Assembly: GCA_038503035.1 (NCBI GenBank)
Contig: JAVSML010024260.1
Coordinates: 260,089-324,088, forward strand
DNA: 64,000 nt
Reading direction: 5' to 3'
Source: Crocodylus rhombifer
Lineage: Eukaryota; Chordata; Crocodylia; Crocodylidae
The first letter of the stretch is position 1; each line of letters starts with the position of its first letter. The notes below the pieces were generated by a model that was given only the letters and a program-made list of their open reading frames with translations, made no database searches and was not told where the DNA came from. The position numbers were made by a program, and so were the translations under genes. This document shows positions 31,630 to 42,171 of the stretch, in pieces.

Positions 31630-31895
31630 CCCCAGAGTGGAGCTATCTAGCTGAATCTTCTGATACATTGGATCCAGCTGTACCAGTAAGTCTCATGGCA
31701 GCATTGAATCCAATGTAAATTAAACACAGCCTGGAAAAAAGGGCCTAAGCATATTTTTCTCAATAGCTTAGTGATTTGCCCCTTTGCTCAGGAAGTATGA
31801 GATCTGGGTTGTAGATCCCATTAAAACCAAGATTTAAAGTCAGGTAAAAGTGCAATGGAATAGCAAAACAGTGTAGATGCAAGATATAGGCAGTA

Positions 31896-32617
31896 CAGGC
31901 AGTCTCAGACTTACAGCACAATTGGTTCCTGAAAACTATGTCTTATGTCGAAATGTCGTAACTCAGAACCAATTTTCCCATACGAACGTTATTAATGGGG
32001 GATTGGTTCCTTTCTGATGGTCAACACATCTGCGTCCAGCAGGTAAGTCTGTTGTGGGGGGTAAAGGATGGGGGGGGGGGGGCAGTTCAATGCCCCCACA
32101 GTGAGGGAGGGATTGGGGCTGGGACCTGGGCTGCTCAGGGAGGGGGGGTGGTGGCTTGTGCTGCTGCAGGCCGCCAGTCCAAGAGCTGCTCTTCCGGTGA
32201 CTTGTAGAGCAGCTCTCGCCCAGCCAGGACAAAGCTGCTGTTCATCTGGGAGGCATAGGGAGGCTGGGCTGGCTCCTACTACTGCACACCACTTGTCCAG
32301 AGGCAGCACAGCAGTTCAGTCTTGTGCCGGCCCCACACTGGCTGGGTGAGCAGCAAGGGGGCATAGCCCTACTCCCAATGCCTTCCACCCAGAGCATAGC
32401 CTGGCCCAGCCCCAGCCCCAGCCCGTCCCTCCCTTGCTGCAGAGACATTGATCTTCCCCCTCCCGCACCTTTCCTTCCCCCACCACCATAACAGGCAACA
32501 GTGTTGACTGTTGTAAAGGTGAAACCAGCATGGGAACCTCAAAACAGAGTGTCAATTTACAACTGTCATAAATGCCGCTTGTCATAATTCGAAAAGCCAT
32601 AAGTCGAGGACTGCCTG
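31896..32617. mobile_element. Tigger/mariner-like element (722 bp)
   Basis: Inverted ends CAGGCAGTCTCAGACTTAC and, from the right, CAGGCAGTCCTCGACTTATG, with TA on both sides (31894-31895, 32618-32619). These resemble Tigger-group TcMar ends. The outer ~100 bp at each side match the copy at 36212. The middle is a GC-rich block (32040-32480) without a transposase. Confidence 0.8.
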
Positions 32618-32619
32618 TA

Positions 32620-35600
32620 TTTCAAATACTCAAGACAGAGTGTTTCAAAAACTCTTTGGGGGAAGACAATGGAATTTGGAAGGAAATAATAATTACAGAG
32701 TGAGCCATGTTCTGATCTAAGATATATCCAGAATCAGGGAAGTTTGGTTAACACATCCCAGGGCACAACTTGGTTCAGTGTGGGTGTATAACTCTTTAAT
32801 ATAAGTCTCTGATTTAATTTTTGATCAATTAATTGATAAATTTAATTGCACTCAGATGTATTCTTCAGAGGCTGAGAATGACTACATAGACTTAACTGTC
32901 ACATGAAAAATGACATGTGTATACATGAAAAATGATGAGAATTTAATACATAGAAACAATGTATTGCAATATATTAAAAACCATGCACTTTCCAGTCCTT
33001 GTAATGCAAACTTTATTATCACTTCGAAACACAAACTAGTTTCTTAATATTTTTAAGATATATTATTGAAAATGTATGTTCCTGAAGTTAAACAAGTATG
33101 AAAGAAAACAAAACGAAGTATGGCCACAGAAAAGGTACCATGCCTACTTTGACACTTTAGCTCCTTGACATGTTTACAAGGTAATAATTTTAGATTGTTC
33201 TAATATTATGTTCCAAGATCTACATTATTTTCTGTTACCTAAATGTAAACCCAGGAAAGTGTTTCTACAGGTTTAAATCAGTATGACTGAAATTATTTGT
33301 GTATCATTATACAAACAAAATTATGAATTATAGCTGCAAGAAGTAAGAAAGTGACCTCGTAATCAGTTTTCTGCATCTTTGTCTATGCCATCATAATTTT
33401 AAATTACTGACCCAGGTGAATTTAAAATACTTATGTACTACACAATGAGTACCCCTTGATTTTTATTGAATAAAAGATAATACAGAAAATGAAAAGCATC
33501 ATTCATTTTTAGAATATTTTTCTGTAAGGAGGTATAACCATTTTATAACCCTATCAATTAACTCCAAAGGGCATAGCCATCTCCTAATGTGCTCATCTGA
33601 GTGTAACAGGAGCTTAATGCATAAGAGAATGTACCCTCCCTTTCATTTCAATACTCAGCTGTGTAAAATATATTAATCAAGACATAGCACTTCCCTTTTT
33701 CTATAAGACATGTAGCCCATATTTTAGATTTTGCATATCTACGCACGTGTACTCCAGTCATCTACATATATGTTCCCTGATTATTATTATATTAGACTGG
33801 CTTAAGTGTATTTATACATTGAAACCTACATTAGTGGTAGACTTAGTCCATCAGATATAAACCTTCTGAGTTGCTTTGTAACTGTAAGATTTATCTTGGA
33901 TGGCATTTTAGGTCCCAATTTCTATAACCCTTGCCTAGTCTGCTTCACTATCATACCAATATCATACAATTGATGTTGAGGTATTATATGGGTCATACCA
34001 AACAAACTGGACTGACAATAGCTGACTAAACATTATTTGAAGAAGCTATGGCTCATAGGTCTCAAAGCTATGGACTCTACTTCTACTAAGTCCACGACAG
34101 AGTAGACAATGCATGACACTAATGACTTTCCCTGGGTAACATGCAGAAAAGAACTAGGGAAATGTAACAAAGTTTTAGAACTTCTAGAAGGCAGAAAACC
34201 TGCCTCCTCTGACACCTTACAAGTCTTACTTCCTATGTCTCAGAACTGCTTGTGGAGTCATTATTAACTATATCCAGTGTATTTTTCTGTTGCTTTTAAA
34301 TAACTACTAAAGGCATCTGTGTTCCCAACCCACAGGCATGCAGGAGAGTCATGGTTCCAAAAAGATAGTCTGGTTGGCAATCTGATAAATGATTTTAAGT
34401 ATCAGTAAATTATATGGGCACAGAAATACAGATCCACTGGCTAAAGAAGCAGGCTTTTTTTCTCTTCTCTTCTTAAACAAATCTTTTAACAGGTAATTTA
34501 TAGAGCATGGAAGCTTAGCATATTCATCTCTGACCCTAATAAATAGGATTGTGGATTTTATGGCTGCCTTACTGGGCATTAGTCCATAGTTTTCTAATCA
34601 AAACCACAAAATTTCATTCAACAGAGTTTAGCAGAGCTGGAAATCCTTGTTGAGCTGAGGTCAAGGCTATGGAAATTATTCACTTTTTGCATATTAGTCA
34701 CCAGATAAAATGTACCTTTAAATTTGCTGATGACCAGTCTCACTAGGCCCAGGGTTGGCTCATCTCCCCAGGTGGAAGGAATGACACTACGGATCACAGG
34801 ATGAAATGACACTACGAATCACAGGACTAGAAATTAGGCCTGGGGGGAAATACAAGGATGGCCTGAGGTTAGTCAGAGAGTTTTCAGGAAATAAGGTGTG
34901 CAGGAAGATGAACTGAGAGGATCAGTTATGTGTGGCCTTGCTAGACTTTTAGGTGTTCTGCTGATCTGCAAAATTCACATCTTTGAGTAAGGCTCCTAGG
35001 CAAACTATGCATTGTGTGGGAGAGTTAGGTGCCAAAAATTAAGATGCAAAGCAAATAGCAAATTGAGTGTGGAGTCATATAAGCAAGACAATAAGAAATG
35101 ATGAGGTGCTTAAGCCTGATGTAGGTAGAGATCTGGGATTACTAACCATAAACTGCTTCCTGGAGCTAGGACTGTAAGGCAAGTCAGCCCCCTCTCAGAG
35201 GAGGAAGAGTCACACACATCCCATTAGAGCCAACGGTCTGGTTACTAGGCAAACACCTAGGAGGTCTTACTGTGCCTTAATTGAAGTGAAGTCTCAAATC
35301 CTGTTTTCCCATGCCTCGGCAGAATGTCCTGCTCATTGAGTTATAAAGTACTTTGGTATGGGTCTCTCTTGATTTCTCCTATCTGATTTGTTCCACTCTG
35401 TATAAATAATTGAATATTCATTGAGGCAGAAAGAGAAAAAAAAGAAACTGACCCTCCAGCCCAGTAGTTATGGTGCTGATGTGAGAGAGTCAGAGTCAAT
35501 TCAATGCACCTATCTTTCTTATTCAATCAGCTATTGGGTAACAGATTTAAAAAAGGAGGGACCAAATCTATACTTTGTAACACCACTGAGTAGAGTTATC

Positions 35601-36053
35601 CCAGAGGGGAACAAGGCCCTAGGTGTCTCAAAAGGTATTGCTGTATATCTACAGTACTACTGGGGGATTTTCATTCTGATCCAACCATCTACAAAATAAA
35701 CCATTTGGCAGCTTTCCATGTGATAAACCTGTCAACTAAATTATGTAAAAAGACTTCCTCAGCCAAAAGAAACTATATTACTATACAATGAAAGCTTCAT
35801 GCTGCTGTTGCAAAAGCCAGCTGATAATCTTGAAGCAGAACAACTTCTTGCAATTTTGCAGTCTCTCTCTCAGAACGTTTTGGCTATCATCATTTTAGCT
35901 GATATTAATTTTTTATTCCAGGGCCCATATCTGCAGTTTTTCTGCATGCAAAAAATCCATAGAGACTTTGATAGAAACTAAATATATGTAAGAACTTTGG
36001 GAGTAGTCATTTTTAAAAATGGCCCACCCAAGTCTCACTGACTTAACTGATGA
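32620..36053. other. Long AT-rich unique block
   Basis: No gene recognised. A 17-bp phrase, GAATGACACTACGGATC, is nearly repeated at about 34780 and 34806, a small local duplication. The rest looks intronic. Confidence 0.5.
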
Positions 36054-36211
36054 GCCGTGTCCACGAGACGCTGATTGCACAGTTGTTACTGAGCATACCC
36101 AAGTACTGACTGCGCAGAACCTGCAGTACTGTGCAGTACCATTCCCACACGACTTCCTGGTGATGCTGATTGTGCAGTAGCTCATTACTACTGTGCAGCA
36201 GTAATGAGATA

Positions 36212-36765
36212 CAGGCAGTCCTTGGACTTACCACACAATTGGTTCCTGAAAACCATGTCTTAAGTTGAAACGTTGTAACTCAGAACCGATTTTCCCATAG
36301 GAAACAATGTTATAATGGGGGATTGGTTCCTGAACCAAGGCCCAAAACCCTATTTTCACCAAAAATAACCAAGAATTTTGTATTCAATCAATTAGAGATG
36401 AGCAATATAGCTACATTAATGTATTTATATTGTAAATAGCAATCATATTAATTTGGAAGGACTTCTTTGAGGTAGCTTTGCTGGACTTTTTGAAGGGTTC
36501 TTGGCTGGAGTCTTCTCAGGAGTCTTGGCTGCAGGTTTTTCTGGAGTCTTGTCTGCTTTCTTAAGAAAGCATCCAAGGAAGTTTGGACAGATGTTCTCCA
36601 CGGAGATGGGCAATGCAGCGAACTTGTTCGCTGGCGTGGCATGGCATCACATCAAGTGTTGTAAAGCTGAAACTGATGTCAGAAAGTTGAAACAGGGTGT
36701 CAATTTATAAACATTGTAAGTGTGAAACACTGTAACTTGAAACGTGGTAAGTCAAGGACTGCCTG
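36212..36765. mobile_element. Tigger/mariner-like element (554 bp), nested
   Basis: Ends CAGGCAGTCCTTGGACTTAC and, inverted, CAGGCAGTCCTTGACTTAC, flanked by TA (36210-36211 and 36766-36767). The outer parts match the copy at 31896; the middle differs and holds a possible coding relic (36443-36650). Confidence 0.85.
36443..36650 (-). pseudogene. Possible transposase C-terminal relic, Lys/Pro repeat tail
   Basis: On the minus strand, an open frame of about 66 codons without a start runs through VENICPNFLGCFLKK and then a periodic KTPEKPAAKTPEKTPAK tail, stopping at 36443-36445. It lies entirely inside the Tigger-like element, so the simplest reading is the end of the transposase of a longer autonomous relative. 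I cannot confirm the family. The tail also resembles histone-H1-type Lys/Pro/Ala sequence, so low-complexity chance similarity is possible. Confidence 0.4.
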
Positions 36766-37068
36766 TACTGTGCAGTAAGCGTCTCGCGTAGATGCAGTCA
36801 CAGACATCAAAGTTGCTTGGGACCAGGTTCTCAAAGATACTTAGACAACTGACTCTCACTGAAATTAATGGGACAAATACCTCCAGTAAGATGGGTCTTG
36901 TTGTTTTGAACATTTTACCCCAAGACCTCACTATGAAAAGGACTTGATCAAGGCTGACAAAGCCAAAGGCTGATCCTTTTCCCTTTAAAAGGGACTTGTA
37001 AAAATCCTCTGAATGTGCAACAGTCTCTTAATTTCACGGCTGGGCAAACCAATCAAAGTGTGAACAGT

Positions 37069-37301
37069 GGGTGCATCTATGCATTCATTACTACACCGTA
37101 ATTACAGCATGTTAAGTTTAGTACCTGTAATGAAAGGTACTAACGTAATGCGCCGTAATCGGCAGTACTGAGCATTAGCAGAAACGAATGGTCTTTTCAT
37201 GACACTAATGCACAGTAGACTAAATCTGCGATTTTGCCCACCACACTAATGTACAGTAGAATTAGTCAACTGCACTTGAAGTGTCTCATGTAGACACACT
37301 C
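37069..37301. mobile_element. 233-bp MITE, GCATCTA-type ends
   Basis: Starts GGGTGCATCTATGCATTC and ends CATGTAGACACACTC. AGT occurs on both sides (37066-37068, 37302-37304), a possible 3-bp duplication. The interior is TACTGTACATTAG-like inverted phrases. Resembles Harbinger-type MITEs described from crocodilians (Chompy), which is inference. Confidence 0.55.
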
Positions 37302-37838
37302 AGTATGTTGTATAAAACTCTGTATGCCACTTCCCCCACCTTTGGTGTATCTACGTTTGTGGAACAGGAGAAGATTGAAAACAACATGATTACTGCCATC
37401 TATATGTCCATAAAGAGAGATCTGACATGGACAGCAGGGGAATAAAAGTCCATAGCTGCTGCAAATCGAGAAATGTGCATTATTGGTAACTGGCTGCTTA
37501 AATGAAACTCACAATGCTGAAGCCTCCATTTTGGTGGTTTGAAAATTTTGTGCAACTTAAGAGTGAGAGAGACCAATGAACAATATACCAAGCAAATGTA
37601 AGAGCAAGAGTGGTCTTGATAATAAACATTATCTACATGCTCATAGTAAATATAACATATCAAAGAGTTTCTTTTTTCTAGTGAGATCACTTGAGACATA
37701 ACTCACATGCACTCCATTTTTTATTTGTACTGTGCTTTTGTTTGTTTTTTTACTGTGCTTTTTCCTTGTTTGCAGTAAAAAACACGGAATGGGCAAATGC
37801 AGGCAGACAGGAAAGCAGGCATCAGAAGAGAGACAATA
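37302..37838. other. Unique AT-rich sequence
   Basis: Nothing recognised. Confidence 0.5.
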
Positions 37839-38157
37839 GGCACATCTACACATCACCCTACAGCAATGTAGTGCGTCACTACATCGCCATATGGCACACT
37901 ACATTGGCATAGCAATCACTTGGGTCTGCACATGATTGGCAACTATATCGCTGTAGCAGTGCACTCCCCCATTTTAGCACACCGCTACTGTGACGCAGCA
38001 GTGAAATCTAACCATGAGCATGACGCAGTACAGGCAGTTACTGCACTGTACTTTGGTACTTCCAAAAGGAAATTATAAGTGCTTTAATACTTCCAAAAGG
38101 AAGTACTAAAGGACAGCACCATAGCAACATCACTGTATAGCAATGTATAGATGCGCC
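37839..38157. mobile_element. 319-bp MITE, GGCACATCTACAC-type ends
   Basis: Left end GGCACATCTACACAT and inverted right end GGCGCATCTATACAT. The interior includes two near-identical TACTTCCAAAAGGAA palindromes (about 38058 and 38089) and CAGCAATGTAGTGCG/CACTACAT complementarity. Confidence 0.65.
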
Positions 38158-38164
38158 AAATAAG

Positions 38165-38622
38165 TAGACAGAATATCTGTGGGTCCTTCTACCCATGCAA
38201 TTAATTCAGAACTGGAGTAAACTACTCCTGGGCACAGCATCTACACATGCACTCAGGACAGCAGCAATTTGAGCAGAGTAGTTTATGCCAGGGCCACTCA
38301 GTTCTGGGCTCTGGGTAGTAATGTTGGGTGGTAGAGGGTCTGGCTTGGAGAACAAATATGCTGAAAGTGCAGAGCCATGTGGCTAGGAGGCAGGCAGGGA
38401 GTCTGGCCCCCTGCTGGCTGGGCTGACCAGGCATAATTAACACTTGCAGTCAGCATCTACACATACATTTAATTGCAGTAAATTACCCCAGTGTACTATC
38501 TTATGGTGGTTTAAATTAATTTACTGTGGCCTAATACCGTCACATGTGTATACAGTGATGTTTTATTCTGTAGCTAATTAATCTACTCCTCAGTAAAGCA
38601 CATGTGTAGATGCAGCCTGGGA
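38165..38622. mobile_element. Two adjoining or nested MITEs, GCATCTACAC-type
   Basis: GCATCTACACATGC (38239), GCATCTACACATAC (38448) and the inverted CATGTGTAGATGCAGCC (38602-38619) show at least two related elements side by side or nested. The 38448-38622 part has TAATTxACTGTGG/CAGTAAATTAC inner complementarity. Exact limits are uncertain. Confidence 0.5.
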
Positions 38623-38625
38623 TAT

Positions 38626-38970
38626 TATTGCAGAGCAAAAGTTTCTTAACAGTCAAAACAATACTCTTGGAGACTGGTAGAGATTAGCTTGCAAAATTTC
38701 AGCCACATTCCTCTCTTAAGGAAACCAATAAAATTACACTGGTATAAATCTGAAGAGAATCAGGTCCTCCAGGTTGTTTTGTTTACTGCAATGAAAGGAA
38801 CACACAATGCAAAATAGCCCACCTACGTGAATGATGCAACGAAAACACTACTGAATATGGTAATATCCTCAAGTCTGAATCATACTATTTTTTAAGGTGA
38901 TACATAAACTGTACTTCATAAACTAAATAGAAGGCCAGATTTTTTGCTGAAATCAATGGTTAAATCAGCA
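38626..38970. other. Unique sequence with old-repeat phrases
   Basis: It contains ACACTGGTATAAATCTGAAG, a phrase common in ancient amniote repeats. No gene. Confidence 0.4.
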
Positions 38971-39258
38971 GATCAAAGCCCCAGTGTTGAGGGAGGGAGC
39001 GGGGCACAGGCAGGAGCAGGGAGCTAGGCTTGGTGGTAGGACAAGCAGAGGTCTGGGGGGGCACCTGCCCCCTAATCTGTGTGTGAGGTGGAGGAGGCTG
39101 CCACTGCACTTTGCTCCCTGATGAAGCTGCCCTGCACCTCCTGCCCATCTAGCAGCAGAATGCATGTGATGTTATGCAGCTTTTGGGGTAGCAGGGCTAA
39201 TAGTGCAGCAGCAGCCACCTCCACCCCACACACTTGTCGGGGGCATGTACTCCCCGGG

Positions 39259-40169
39259 CAATGTTCCCTCTAAGGAGGTGATCCATGAGTGCACTGCTTC
39301 GGTCCATGAGCGCACCACTTCAGTCCTGCCTCCCCCTTTCGGTGCGGCATGGGACACTTACAAAAGGTAAGCTCCTCTTCACCCAGGGCAGGCAGCAGGG
39401 CCTTGGGGGCTGGAGGCTGGGGGCTGGAGGCTGGAGCCTGGGGATCTGGTGCCTGGGGGGCGGGGGCTGGAGAGCTGGAGCCTGGGGGGCAGGGGCTGGA
39501 GGTTGGGGGGCTGGAGCCTGTGGGGTGGGGGACTGGAGCCTGGGGGGCTGGAACCTCGGGGGCAAAGACTGGAGCCCGGGGGGCTGGAGCCTGGGAGGCA
39601 GGGGCTTGGGCCTGGGCCTGGAGCCTGCCTGCCCTGAGTGAGGCTCCACTGGGGGTTGGCGCGGGCTTCAGGAAACTGCTCTGCTCCCCTGCATTGCTTC
39701 AGGGAGTGAGGAGGCACCTGGCATCAGGGCCAGGGAATGGAGCACTTCCTGGAGCCCGCGGAGTAGTTCCCCAGGGCCAGCAGAGCTGTGCCAGCCCCCA
39801 CCCCAGCCTCCATCCTTGCTTTTCCTCACCTCAGGGAGGAGCCGCTGCCTGCCCCGAGTGAGGCTCCTCCAGCTCCAGGGAACTGCTCCGCAGGCTCTGC
39901 CAGCTTCAGGAAGTGCTACACTTCCTGGTCCTGACTCCACATGTGTCCTCGCTCCCCTAGGCAATCCAGGGAAGCGGAGCAGTTCCCCAGAGCCAGAGGA
40001 GCCCATGCCAGCCCCCGCCTCTGACTAGGAGAGGAGCTTATCTTTACTAAGTGTCCCATGCCACAGCCCAGCTCCATTCCTGGCAGGCGCGTGGCCTGAA
40101 AAAGTTTGTGCGTGGCCAAACTTTTACTCATGTGTGGCCGTGCTCACACACACCTTAGAGGGAACTCTG
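39259..40169. mobile_element. hAT-like element (911 bp), 7/8 target duplication
   Basis: Left end CAATGTTCCCTCTAAGG and inverted right end CAGAGTTCCCTCTAAGG. The flanks TCCCCGGG (39251-39258) and TCCCTGGG (40170-40177) match 7 of 8. The interior is dominated by a G-rich minisatellite. No transposase is present. Confidence 0.8.
39405..39635. repeat. G-rich minisatellite, GGGGGGCTGGAGCCT-type unit
   Basis: Roughly 15-16-bp degenerate units such as GGGGCTGGAGCCTGG repeat across ~230 bp. The plus strand has dozens of G-runs and is a strong G-quadruplex candidate. Repeat-encoded open frames occur in all registers and are not genes. Confidence 0.8.
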
Positions 40170-40990
40170 TCCCTGGGCCTCCACTTATCCCACTACCCAG
40201 GCCGGCTGGGGCCCCACTCACCCCAGCCCCTGCTCCTGCCTATACCCTGCTCCCTCCCTCACTGCTGGGGCCTCAATCTGCCCCTCCCCATGGCAGTAAG
40301 GGAGGGAGTGGGGCTGGGGCTGGGACTGGGGCAGGGGCAGGCCCTGCACAGCTGGGGTGGGGCAGAGCCACAAATGACTCATCCAGGGGCAGCCAGCGTG
40401 GGAGGGGGTGGTGGCTCCTGTCACTGCATGCATCCCAGGAGGGCATGGGGGGGGGTGTGCCCCAGATCTGCACAGGGTGGGGTGTGTGACCGCTTCGGGC
40501 TGAGGCCGGGACTGCACAGGGCTCTTCATCACAGGGGGTTGGGCCGCACTGTGCTCAGGGAGGGTGGTGGTGGTGCTGGGAGAGGGAGTTGGGGGTGCTA
40601 CAGTGAATTTTTGGGTGGCTGTAGCCCCACTCCCATCACTACTGCTGCCCGTCCTAAGCACAGCCCAGCCCAGCCCCCACTGGGAAGAGCCCGGTGCCAC
40701 CCCGGCCCCAGCCCACCCCACCCCACACACAGATCTGGGGGCACATGCCCTCTCAGGGTGTGTGTAGCAGCAGGAGCTGCCCCCCGGGATGAACCACTCA
40801 CAGCTCCGTCCTGTGCCTCGCCCCAGCTGTGCAGCACCTGCCCAGCCTCAGCCCCACTCCTTCGCCACGCCTGCTACAGTTGCCCAGTATCCATGGTTGA
40901 GCTGCCTTGCAATCCTACCTTCTGCCACGTGTTGGGGGGGGGGGGTAAGTCCTGTTAGCCCCCACTTCCACTGCCTATGTTGGGGGCGGG

Positions 40991-42171
40991 ATAACTAAGC
41001 CAAATATCTGATAGTTCACTTTGTTTGATCTGCATAATTCAGACTCATTGGTTAAAATATAGCAAACATCTTCCTAAATGTTTTCCCTACACTCTTTCAT
41101 CTAGTGATTCAGACTAATTACATGGCTGTAATATAAACAGCAAGCTGACTTTGATCAGATAAGGCAGTCTACCTAGGCTTGAAATGATATTTTAAATTAA
41201 AATACATTTAAAACCAAATTGTGCTATGGCAGTATGAACTACATTTCCTGGATTTTGTGGCTGTCAAGCAAACCTTTAATGTAGACATTTGTTAATGAGT
41301 ATAGCCATTAAAGATGTTTTTAACATGAAGATAAAAAATTCATTACCCAATCTGATCTTTTTCCCCCACTTGGCTGTGGTGCCAATTAATGGACACACTT
41401 CATGGGAATAAAAGCAATGAAAAACAAACTTTTCAAACATAAAAAAATGTTAAGCTTCACCAGGAATACTCTACTAACTGATGATTGAATGAATCACTTC
41501 TGATGTCTTAATGCCTTTACTCACTCCAATTATTTTCCAACAATTTTTTTTTTAAACCAAGCCATAGGTTTTCAAAACATATTGGAAACATTCGTTTTAT
41601 TCTTCTGTTAATTGTCTTTTATTAATCTGCAGAAGGAAAGACAGCAACTCCATATGAGGCATCTACCTGCTAACTGCCCTCTGCTTATTTCTGAGAGAGT
41701 TAAACTGCCCAGACACAACCCTAAGTCTACACATTGCAGGTGCAAAACATCTGTTCATAATTCTGTTCAAACAAATATGTCCTTGAGGTAATGTAAGATC
41801 TGTGTGCAAGTGCTATCACTGGATCCACAAAACCAGGGGAGACAATGCAAATACTAACACTTGGGCAGATGTTAAGCTTTTAGAGAGCACAGCTGAATTT
41901 TCACTTGCTTGCAAGCATAGGACAAAGTGCGAGCAGAAATTTGGGCATATGACATTTTCTGTACGTTCTTGAGTGGAGGCTGAGGGCTGAAATATTGCTC
42001 CGTTAATATTTTCACATTTTAAAAAATTGATTTTTGTTTTCCCCCTAAAATCTTGAGATACTAATAACTTTGCTGACAGACCTTCTGAAGTACTATAAAA
42101 GGAATGAGATGTACCTCAAAAAGCATATTATCTAAGAGACTGCCATTATATGTGTTTGTGCTCCCTAGGGC
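40991..42171. other. Unique AT-rich sequence
   Basis: No gene or identifiable repeat. Confidence 0.5.

Larger units (their letters stand above)
36054..36799. mobile_element. MITE split by a nested Tigger-like element
   Basis: The outer ends are inverted: GCCGTGTCCACGAGACGC at the left and, from the right, GACTGCATCTACGCGAGACGC. Removing the nested element (36212-36765) leaves about 190 bp with a CTCATTACT/AGTAATGAG hairpin (36181-36208). The ends resemble the other GCATCTACAC-type MITEs at 37-45 kb. Confidence 0.65.
38974..40990. repeat. GC-rich block with inverted arms around a hAT element
   Basis: About 2 kb of GC-rich DNA in AT-rich surroundings. GCCCCAGTGTTGAGGGAGGG-type sequence (38980-39030) reappears inverted near 40215-40275. 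This suggests the interior of a larger element into which the 39259-40169 hAT inserted. It has a few CpGs and no supported exon. A G-run lies at 40934-40945. Many long open frames on both strands are compositional. Confidence 0.5.

Noticed and set aside
39285..39861. Gly/Trp-rich and Pro-rich long frames on both strands
   Set aside because: They come from the G-rich minisatellite inside a hAT-like element; there is no conserved domain.
40134..40958. A 274-codon plus-strand frame
   Set aside because: Low-complexity GC-rich repeat interior, with no recognisable domain or splice context.
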